Shown here: positions 54,805 to 64,000 of the stretch, one piece after another
How positions within the stretch are numbered: position 1 is the first letter of the stretch
Layout of the letters: the number at the start of each line of letters is the position of its first letter
Program-made: the position numbers and the translations under genes
Notes under the pieces: model-generated
What the model was told of the DNA's origin: nothing
Databases searched by the model: none
What the model saw: only the letters and a program-made list of their open reading frames with translations
NCBI GenBank assembly: GCA_903813345.2
Contig: CAIIXF020000005.1
Location: 24,865,375 to 24,929,374, forward strand
Direction: 5' to 3'
Origin: Owenia fusiformis
Taxonomy: Eukaryota > Annelida > Polychaeta > Sabellida > Oweniidae
Length of the DNA stretch: 64,000 nt

Positions 54805-55702
54805 GTCTTTCTTTTTTGATCCCCACTCAAATAAGTAAAGACTTCCAGCTCTTTCTATGAGATCTGTTTCAACTTTTTCAATGTATTATCAATTATAGAA
54901 TGTCAAAATGTGGATTCTTATTTCCACTAGAAAAACAGGTCTAGCCTCGTCTTTGTTGATTACCACTCAAACAAGGAGACAACATTTACAAAGGCTAAGA
55001 GAAAGTGTTTTGGGAAAGAAACACACTCTCTGATAAATAATGAATGTGCAGTTCACATCATGCACTAAATGAAAGTACAGTTCACATCAAGTACTAAATG
55101 AAAATACAGTTAACATCATGTACTCAGTAAAAGAAGTACAGTTCACACCATGTACTAAATGAAAGTACGGTTCACAACATGTACTAAATGAAAATACAGA
55201 TCACTCAAAGTACGGTTCACAACATGTACTAAATGAAAATACAGATCACTCAATGAAGGTACAGTTCACATCATGTACTCTTCAATTTAAACTAAAAGAA
55301 AGCAAAGCTCATTATGAGCAAAGATGTGCTCCATCTAATTGAGTCATATTTATAAAAGAAGTGAAAATGCAGTCTTTCCTTGACCCCCACTCAAGGAAGG
55401 AATGCACAGACTCTCTTTGTAACTTACGTCTTGAGATGGAAAGCAGGGGCTTTGTGACGCCCAGTGGAATGACCACTTGAACAGTTCCATGAATATAGTA
55501 TAGTACTGTCTTTCTTTGATCCCCACTCAAAGAAGGAAAGTACATACTTTCTACAGCAAGATTTTGTGAATATTTGATATATTAAGAGATACAGCAGCAT
55601 CTTATATGTCTATAACTAGTATGTGTTACTAGTGTGTGTAGACATTTTACACTAATTTATTGTTCAATCTTTTTGTGATCCCCATTTTACAAAAAGATTG
55701 TT
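54805..55702. repeat. Five hairpins sharing a GATCCCCACTC loop
   Basis: Hairpins lie at about 54,805-54,842, 54,945-54,981, 55,370-55,412, 55,505-55,542 and 55,663-55,702. The loop is GATCCCCACTC or close (GATTACCACTC, GACCCCCACTC, GATCCCCATTTT), but the stems differ and still pair: TTCCTTGA/TCAAGGAA, CTTTGTTGA/TCAAACAAGG, TTCTTTGA/TCAAAGAA, and CAATCTTTTTGT/ACAAAAAGATTG. Paired change in stems around a fixed loop is the usual mark of selected RNA structure, though recurrent palindrome formation is possible. Confidence 0.65.
55040..55285. repeat. ~32 bp tandem repeat
   Basis: About seven to eight units of the type AAGTACAGTTCACATCATGTACTAAATGA, with one unit block (CGGTTCACAACATGTACTAA) duplicated. 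It lies between the second and third hairpins downstream of ASB. Confidence 0.75.
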
Positions 55703-56056
55703 CATTCATAAAGCCCCTCCCAAATTCCCATTTTTCCTATTTACCACATTCAATCTCAAAAGACTGATGATGAAAAAGGATGTATTTATTAATTAACCAC
55801 GTGGTAGTATTATATAAATGAGTATTGTAAATGGTGAAATAATGTAACTGCATGTTATAGGATCTAAGCATGATTATTAAAATGCTGTATTGTACCCATA
55901 CGAATTGTTTGATATTCACCATTGTACTGCCTCGCTTATTGTGCAATATACATGCCTGTATAGTATCATATTCAATTGAACTCCCTGTATGTTTTATTAT
56001 TGTATGTTGATATATATATGCTTATGGTGTATTTGCACATAAAATATATAAATAAA

Positions 56057-56245
56057 TATTCAGAAAAGGATTCGATTTTTTGTCAAATTATTTCAATAGA
56101 GGTTAAGATAGATGTTTCTATATCTCTATCAGGTGCTGGGAATGTAAGTCCTTTTGAATATTCAGAAAAGTATTCGATTTTGGAAGAATAGAGGTTAAGA
56201 TAGATGTCTCTAATATCTCTATCAGATGCTGGGAATGTAAATCAT
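56057..56245. repeat. ~95 bp tandem duplication
   Basis: Two copies, each from AATATTCAGAAAAG through ATAGAGGTTAAGATAGATGT to GATGCTGGGAATGTAA. The second has a ~7 bp internal loss. Confidence 0.7.
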
Positions 56246-56249
56246 TTAA

Positions 56250-57365
56250 TTCAACATGCGACATCTTTGGATTTCCACCTTACTAGATAAAGTCCCATGA
56301 TCTCCAACAGGAGATTTATGATATAATAATGTTGATTTTTTGATATTCAAGTGAAAGTCAAATCAACATTTTAAATTTGGTTAGATGAGGGTTAAACCAT
56401 ACCATAACTTTTTACATGAAGAATAAGCACCTATTCTGTTTGACACTGTTAGATTGTTGAATTAACAATTATTGCATTACAATTTAATATAGGATATAGA
56501 CAATATAGGAAGCAGAAACACATCAACATATGTTGTGCTATCCCCTTACTCATCTATACAAATCATTTTATATATTCTCTTGCATTTCTGCCCCCAATCA
56601 TGTCTTTTCTCTATCCCCTTTTATTGGTCTCATTAAATATATTCTTGGAATTTTTATCCACTCCCTGCATTTTCAATTGCCAATGTGATTTTAATTGCCC
56701 GTGTTATATACTACATCAAATAAAATCTGATTTTAAGAGTAGATACAGCTGACTTTTTCCCAAGGGTATATGTGTTGACAGATTACCTCATTGTTGATGC
56801 ATCATGTTGTGTTGGTAAAGTGGGAAAACATAAACACTTAGGTACAAAGATCTCTTGAGAGACTATAAGAGTCAAAGTAACACTCAGTTCATCCATGGGC
56901 TCTATCAGATGGGTATGCAACGAGCCATTGGCGCCGTGTTAAATGGTGGCCTCGGCTTGGCGAAGAACCGGAAGTTGACGCAACGGGGAAAAAATAATGT
57001 CCCAAGTTGAAGCCTCGTAGATTCTACTCTTATTTCCGCAATGAAACCCAACTAACCTTCACAAATATTGGTAAGACATTTGACATTTACTTCATTTTAG
57101 TATAGAACTTGTTTAATAGGCATCAAATTACCTAAATTGGTCACGATATTGATTTACATCGTGAAAATCCAAATCCGCCATTATTTTTTTTTGCTCGTCA
57201 ATTTTCTTCATTTCAACACTGAATTTCAGGACTTTGAACCTATTCATGACACCTTTGAGTACACATTTATTCACTAAGTTAGGCTTAATATGTTGAGTCA
57301 TCGTTGTTTTTGAAAAAAACGTGACAAAAGTACACCCCTTTTTGTATCCAATTTTCAATCCACTG
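56250..57365. other. Intergenic, no gene recognised
   Basis: No supported exon on either strand. A minus-strand ORF of 98 codons at 57,128-57,424 starts inside the neighbouring 203 bp repeat and has no recognisable domain. Confidence 0.4.
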
Positions 57366-57369
57366 TGGC

Positions 57370-58735
57370 TATATTTACCAAATTTTCTCATTTTGTCAAG
57401 TTGTTCAGTTTTGATATGAAACATGACTGGTATAAAGTTTATACACCATTTGAAAGCCCAGTTTGTCTCCTATCTAATGATGTGACTGTTTCTTGGGGAA
57501 AAGTAGTATATTTTCTGTAATGGCTTGTTAAAAATGAGACAAAATGACATTTCGGTCCATGTGAAACCTGTAGCGACGACTGAATTTTCTGACTTTTGTC
57601 AAGTTGTTCAGTTTTGATATGAAACATGCCTGGTATAAAGTGTATACACCATTGTAAAGCCCAATTTGTCTCCTATCTGATGATGTGACTGTTACTTGGG
57701 GAAAAGTAGTATGTAATCTGTAATGGCTTGTTAAAAATGAGACAAAATGCCATTTCGGTCCATGTAAAACATGAAGCGACAAATGAATTTTCTGACTTTT
57801 GTCAAGTTGTTCAGTTTTGATATGAAGCATTACTGGTATAAAGTTTATACACCATTTGAAAGCCCAGTTTGTCTCCTATCTAATGATGTGACTGTTTCTT
57901 GGGGAAAAGTAGTATATTTTCTGTAATGGCTTGTTAAAAATGAGACAAAATGACATTTCGGTCCATGTAAAACATGAAGCGACGAATGAATTTTCTGACT
58001 TTTGTCAAGTTGTTCAGTTTTGATATGAAGCATGACTGGTATAAAGTTTATACACCATTATAAAGCCCAATTTGTCTCCTATCTGATGATGTGACTATTA
58101 CTTGGGGAAAAGTAGTATATTTTCTGTAATGGCTTGTTAAAAATGACACAAAATACCATTTCTGTCCATGTGAAACCTGTAGCGACGAATGAATTTTCTA
58201 ACTTTTGTCAAGTTGTTCAGTTTAAATGAGAAACATGACTGGTATGAAGTTAATACACCATTCCAAAGCCCTGTTTGTGTCCTATCTGATGATCTTACTC
58301 TAATCTGGGAGAAATAAGTATATTTTCTGAAATGGCTTGTTAAAAATGACACAAAATGCCATTTCCATCTCCGTTGGAACTGTCACAATGACTACATTTT
58401 CTCATTTTGTCAAATTGTTCAGTTTTGATATGAAACATGACTGGTATAAAGTTTATACACCATTAAGAAGCCCAATTTCTCTCCTATCTGATGATGTGAC
58501 TGTTACTTGGGGAAAGGTAGTATATTTTCTGTGATGGCTTGTTAAAAATGAGACAAAATGCCATTTCGGTCCATGTGAAACCTGTAGCGACGAATGAATT
58601 TTCTGACTTTTGTCAAGTTGTTCAGTTTTGATATGAAACATGACTGGTATAAAGTTGATACACCATTATAAAGCTCTATTTGTCTCCTATGTGGTATGAT
58701 GTGACTGTTACTGTGGTAGAGCCCATGGTTCATCC
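57370..58735. repeat. 203 bp satellite, about 6.5 units
   Basis: Equivalent positions fall at 57421, 57624, 57827, 58030, 58233, 58435 and 58638, so the unit is 203 bp with one 202 bp copy. The landmark is TCAAGTTGTTCAGTTTTGAT followed by ATGAAACATGACTGGTATAA. Minus-strand ORFs starting MFHIKTEQLDK recur in each unit because of the repeat. They have no family match I recognise and are not called genes. Confidence 0.92.
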
Positions 58736-58739
58736 TGTA

Positions 58740-60529
58740 ACTAAATAAACTAAATATACTAAATCCCCAAGCAGATTATCCTCATTATAAAGTGTCAAAA
58801 CAACTGTGATTGGAAACCAGGAATATTATAGTTTAGCCAACTCTCCACCATGTGTTTATCCAATATTTTCTATTCCACAATGTACTGTAACGGTGTATGT
58901 CACTGATGGCATGGTTACATATGGACACATTGCAAAAAATTCAGAAGGAGATATTGTTACATTTACTGAGTTATACAGTATTTATAACACAAGGTCATTG
59001 CACTATTCACCGGTTTTTATAACTTTATGATGATAAATGAGCACAATAAAAAAAGTTTCAAACAGTTTTTATATGCAATAAGTATAATTTAAAAAAGTTT
59101 TATCAACTTTTCACATATCCTTCAGCTGTCAAGCATTAAGTGCAAATAGCATATTTGATTTATTTATGATAAGTCATTGTTTGCACATGTTTCAGACAAT
59201 ATAAGGACCTGTTGATCTCAAGATAACAACAACACTTGTGCACCTTTTTATAGTAATCTTAGACCCTCATTATACGCCATAGACTTGCTACATGTCAGAC
59301 TATTGGACCTATCTGACTATTGTTAAATATAGATAACACATAGTTTATTAGCTCTTCCATGGCTTCTACAGAGATCTTACTCTCCAACTTCAAGTTGTCA
59401 TTAGTTTAACCATGTGAAAAGATTTTGTAAAATTCAAAATAAATCTTATGTTTTGGCTTGTTTATGCCACAACCTTGACTGAAAACTGAAATATTTTTGG
59501 CGATTGCACCCCCCCCTCTTGACTGAAAGCTGGCTACGCCCCTGCCTGCTGTCCATGGTTTGAAGGAGTCTTGGCTGCAAATTCACAATATGTGGACATT
59601 TTGTAAAAAGTTACATTATATTTCACCTAAATTAGAGGCCTGCATTAGGTAACAATTGGAAATATGTTTTCTGAAGAATCATTTGTCTCAATTTATTGAT
59701 TCATTGAATGAAAAGAATTCTCTCAATAGTGTATACGTTTTCCTGAGAAGGTGAGGCGAGAAGGGTTTACAAGGGATCAAGGGCAAGATTATTACATCTG
59801 GAACATTGTCACTTTCGTTAAGCTGGGAATAAAGGATTTGTGGTAGATAGAGGTCTAAAGTTTGAAGTGAAGAAATGTATGTACTCATAATGCAAATGAT
59901 TGTATATGTTATCAGTTCACTGTCTGTTAGCTGGGGCTCCCATCCCCCATTGGGGTGTGTACCTAAGAATCCACTTTGTCTACGTAGAAACTTTTATTTA
60001 TTCCCTCTTTCACATTTAACGATAACGAATATTACATAATATATAATTGCGAAAAATTGTGTCAAAGTTACTGCTCTTTAGTTATTTTTGTCAAGTATGA
60101 AACCTCTTTTACCTGCATATCATTTTCCCCTTTGGGTGCCCCAAATATGAAATAATATACCATTGTCTCTACAGTAAAGGACCATTTCAATGCTCCTCAG
60201 ACAAAGTGTTACTACATCATTTTGTGTCTCAACATCTATTACATTTTCAGTATATTGGTTCTTATTGGTTCTTATTTGTAATATTTTAATTAAAACACAC
60301 ATATGCTACACGTCTCCAACATGTAACAGTAAATGCTGGTGATATATCAACAGATGTAATTTTTGATATGGTCCCCCAGTTTATGAACCTACTTACCGAT
60401 GACCTCAAGTTCACTTTACTTACCAAATCTACAGAGAAGCTCGAGTCGAGAAGGCTACAGTTTCTACCTGCGCATCTTTAGATTAAAATTTCATTATCTC
60501 TACCAGTACAATAGGACTAAGCAACAAAG
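58740..60529. other. Upstream region of the ferritin gene, no gene recognised
   Basis: No supported exon. A partial CCCCTCTTGACTGAAAGCTGGCTACGCCCCTGCC relic near 59,505-59,545 belongs to the CAGGCCTGTAGCCAGG-like MITEs. I saw no iron-responsive element (CAGTGN loop on a bulged stem) just ahead of the ferritin start. Confidence 0.4.
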
Positions 60530-63500
60530 ATGAAGGTCTTCCCCGTTGTCGCAATCCTTGGACTGACTTTGATGTCATGTATGGGAAACAGGCATAACCA
60601 AGTGAATGATGAAGATGAATCGGAAAGTAGTAAGTACATGAACAGAATCCATAATGGCATTCATGGAATACAATTTTCAAAAATAAATTCAAAGCTTTTG
60701 TTTTTGAACTATTTCCCATACATATGTGATACTTTTCAATTATTACAGTGGAATCAACCTGCATTCTTAAAATGTTTCGATATTCATTATATATTTAGAT
60801 ATATTGTTAACCAAAAGACTGTGTAAAATCATGGATGAATAGCAACATAAAAAATAAAAGTTATAATATAGAGGTAAAAAGCTCCATGTTAAAATCTTAA
60901 AAGATAATTTTGTTTTTGACTTAGACCAATTTTTGTTTGATGACTCATGGATCTCTCACTATTCATGTATATCCTATTACCATCCCCATCCAGGCCTCTG
61001 ACTTGCACATTCTACACTTGTGTAAAATAGCTTGTTAACAGAGAATAACACATTGCAAAACCACAAACTTCAGTAAACGCTTTTTGTTAAAATAAATGAA
61101 ATTTTAATTTGATGGAACTCAGTTTTTATCACTATTATATTGTGTATACAGTTATAGTGTGAGCAATCAGCAAATATTATTTTGAATCCTTTAAAAAATG
61201 TTTATTCAAATCTTAAAGTTGTTTATTCTTTCTATCCCACTTTCAAGATACATCCAGGGACTAAAATAGGAGATGAATATGATCTCAGAGTTCGTCAATA
61301 GCACATAACAGCACATTGTACACTCTTATTTGACAATGTCAAAGTGGCATTTAAAAACACACATAAAATAGTTGTTTTTTACAAAATTTTATGGCAGTGA
61401 AAAGTTTGAGGGATCTTATCAAAGTTCATTTCTACTAAATTCATTGGATTTCATTTTGTCGATACTCAATTTTTTGTGTGAATCATAGTTATTAGCGGAA
61501 TCATAAATAAATGTTTAAATACCTAAAGTATTGTAACTATACAACCTATGTAATTATGAAAGTTAAACTTATTTTGAGAATTGTTTAAAACATCATGTTG
61601 ATATTTACGATCTTGTTTTCTCCAAATATCAAAATATTACTGAGAAAATTAATACATCCTGTTTGTACCAAGTCACTGAGTCCCAAATACAAAATATGTA
61701 GATTTTGAAATAAGGCGAGCATATTACACATCTGCGCAACCTTGTCAAACAGTATTCAAGTCCTAGATGTTGTTTACAGGAGACTAGCCTATGGCGGATC
61801 CGGGGGGGGGGGCCCATGGGGCCCGGGCCCCCCCCCCCTAAGGTTGGCCCAAAAAAAAAAGAAGTTGGGCCCAAAAAAATTTTAGGCCAAAAAAGGCCTT
61901 AAGGCCCCAAAAAGTGGGCCTTTTGGTCATTATTGGGCCTTCTAAGGCCTTATTTTTTTAATTTAGGCCAAATTTTGAAGAAAATGGGCCTCAAATTTTC
62001 AAAATTTGGGCCCACTTTTTCGGTTTTAGGGGCCCAAATTTTTTTTACGCGCAAGCGCGGAGGTTTTTTCTATATTCTCTAATTTGGGCCCCCCCCCTTG
62101 TTGGTTCCTGGATCCGCCACTGCTAGCTACATCCACCAGAATACCACATTGGTTTATTTCTGGGTGACTTTTGGGTGTTCAAAATTCACTTGGGGAAAAT
62201 CAGGCCAAACAGGCATGTGAATCAATGGGACTTGGTTCTTGTGAAAACTGTTCCATGTAAGATGTAAGATGTGTTCCTTACAAATAGGTACTGCATTCCA
62301 TTAGACAGGTTTTTCTGAATAGATCTAGCCTCACTGTGCTGAACAAAATGCCATCTAGCATTGATGTGAATCCTCAAGTAGAATTACCTCTAATAATGTG
62401 TGTCACAACCTGTATTTCAGATGATGCATCTGTCTGTGATGGTCCCTATGGCGTGTGCCAGAACTACCATGAGTCTGTAGCTGATGAGATCAATGCACAG
62501 ATCACCAGAGAGATGGAGGCCAGCTACACATACCAAGCTATGGTAAGGAGTGTCTAACTATTGGGGGTCTCATTTTTGTTTTTGCTAAGCTTTGTAAAAC
62601 TGACTCAATGTTTTCATTGATTTAGGATTTAAACGCTGGACTCGGTGCATTGTTTGCTGAATCATACCATGAATGTGTTGTTTCCAAACCTTTGCATGAC
62701 TGCGTAGAGGGAATGCAAAGTTTAGGAAACAACGCCTGAGTGGAATGAAGCAGCAACAATGCATTGAGTCTTGGGCTTAAATTCTTTTCACACATTGGAA
62801 AATATTTTCTATAAATTCACCTAAAAGATCACTAAAATAACATATTTTCAATGAAACTTTTTGCAAGGGTCAAGTATTGGCAAAGCATCAATTGCAATCT
62901 CATCACCTTAACAACCATACACAACAAATGCGTTATTGATTCATGCAATGCTGTCACGTAAAAATACTGTGTTCGGATTGGCTGGAATCGGACACATCTT
63001 GGCATGTATTGCAAATTTTGGAAACTGTTATAATATTTACAACTTATAGACAGTTTTCAAAAGGAAAGCCCAAAATGGCTGCCTTAACATTTACCCAGAA
63101 TGCCCAAATACTAATCAGTTCTAAACATTCATACCAAGAAACATCCCTTAAAATTTCAGATCAATCCATCAAACAGTTTGGCTTGACTATTGTGTAGATA
63201 GGACTTTGCAGACACTTTAGGGTGGAAAATCCAAAATACTATAGTTCTACATTTTCATACAAAGAAACATTACTAAAATTTGAACTTAGCCTGGAAACGC
63301 ATACACAAAATTAAGTGGGACACCTGCCCATCCATGCGCCCAGCAAATTGATCACAATATAGCAACCAAGGTGGTGAAAAAATGCAAGAAAATGAGTTTT
63401 TGAATCAGAAAACTTTTGACCTGCAAATTTGCAATGGATCAGAGCAATTTCATGCACATTAAAGGAAACTCAATCCCTCTAGCTTGACAAAACTACTATT

Positions 63501-63681
63501 TTCCCCATTTAAATTAAAACCTCTTTGCTTTCAGGCAAATCACTTCAGCCGTCATGACTTTGCCCTCCCCGGGTTCGCCAAGAAGTTCCAAGGAATGTCC
63601 GATGAGGAGAGAGAACATGCACAGAAATTGATGGCTTACCAGACAAAGAGAGGAGGTGTTGTCAGACTTAGCAATGTCATG
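60530..63681 (+). CDS. Secreted H-type ferritin, first three coding exons (3' end outside the window)
   Basis: Iron-storage ferritin subunit with ferroxidase activity. Exons: 60530-60629, 62421-62542 and 63535-63681, in phase, followed by a donor; the remaining exons lie beyond 64,000. Exon 1 encodes a signal peptide ([19 protein letters not shown]) and an acidic linker, so this is the secreted or vacuolar class rather than the cytosolic one. By alignment with the human H chain from memory, ferroxidase ligands are present: Glu27 and Tyr34 in EMEASYTY, and Glu61, Glu62 and His65 in [18 protein letters not shown] and KRGGVV are also typical. CVC-type Cys residues near the start ([13 protein letters not shown]) are unusual. 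The light-chain alternative is excluded by the Glu/His ligands. Confidence 0.93.
61793..62118. mobile_element. 326 bp GGCGGATCC palindromic MITE
   Basis: GGCGGATCCGGGG at the left and CCTGGATCCGCC at the right are inverted. The interior is extremely G/C-homopolymeric and full of GGGCC/GGCCC and AAGGCC blocks. It lies in ferritin intron 1. Short reading of homopolymers may be imperfect here. Confidence 0.8.
63060..63300 (-). repeat. Reverse-oriented copy of the 162 bp satellite unit
   Basis: On the minus strand: GGAAAGCC..., AAAATTTTAAGGGATGTTTC-like, AACTGATTAG, GGGCATTCTGGGTAAATGTTAAGG. This parallels one unit of the 9,261-10,262 array, with part of a second. It lies in ferritin intron 2, more than 50 kb from the array. 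Confidence 0.7.
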
Positions 63682-64000
63682 GTAAGTCATCTGTCACAAC
63701 TCCCCCATTCTATTTCAAATACATGTACACAAGTTCTATAGTTCTATAGATGGTATGAAGTATTATTTTTATAATTTGCAAAGATCACAGGCTTTTATTG
63801 ATTCTTTAGTTTGGAATAAGTTTCATTTATGAAATGTGAAATTATCACAAGAAATGAAAGAATCTTTATGAATCTTTAAATCTTCAGTACAATCTGGAAT
63901 CTTCAGTAGTATTGTTTTAAACATTGCTTAACATTTACTTAAAAGCTAATTTGCCCTAGTCAACTGCCAAATAGTGTAGATACTGAGTTTCAACAAAGAC

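Overview
This is animal nuclear DNA, AT-rich, with long introns, standard GT-AG splice sites and many small non-autonomous transposons. Five protein-coding genes can be reconstructed exon by exon. Their protein types, together with an H-type ferritin that carries a signal peptide, suggest a marine invertebrate. A lophotrochozoan such as a mollusc, annelid or brachiopod is my best guess, but the phylum cannot be fixed from the sequence alone. No operons, CRISPR arrays, rRNA genes or intact autonomous transposons were seen.

Layout. 1-7,000: repeats only (an ~89 bp satellite, fold-back elements, a TIR family). 7,011-27,019 (+): a complete 22-exon cytosolic Xaa-Pro aminopeptidase (XPNPEP1 type) with all metal ligands. 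Its intron 13 holds a complete intronless four-finger C2H2 zinc-finger gene on the opposite strand (16,695-18,884) with its own TATA box. 29,296-33,639 (-): an orphan class A GPCR in four exons. 37,256-47,454 (-): a seven-exon FAD-dependent spermine/polyamine oxidase. 50,851-53,653 (+): an ankyrin-repeat SOCS-box (ASB) protein, with a possible 5' exon at 48,842. 60,530 to beyond 63,681 (+): the first three coding exons of a secreted H-type ferritin that runs off the window.

The genes are not an obvious pathway. Polyamine oxidase makes hydrogen peroxide and ferritin stores iron, but nothing here shows they are linked. The oxidase and ASB genes are divergent across about 1.4 kb.

The most striking structure is in the polyamine oxidase gene. 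The 3' splice site plus the first ~43 nt of coding exon 6 have been tandemly multiplied into 11 full units of 63 or 66 bp, always a multiple of three. Ten of these acceptors lie in one uninterrupted reading frame with the true exon. A 1,042 bp TA-flanked MITE has landed inside the array, and removing it restores the 63 bp spacing exactly. Other points of interest are a second minisatellite ending in a splice acceptor (XPNPEP1 exon 15), a fold-back element flanked by a copy of the XPNPEP1 exon 3 acceptor, and five hairpins with a shared loop but different paired stems downstream of the ASB gene.
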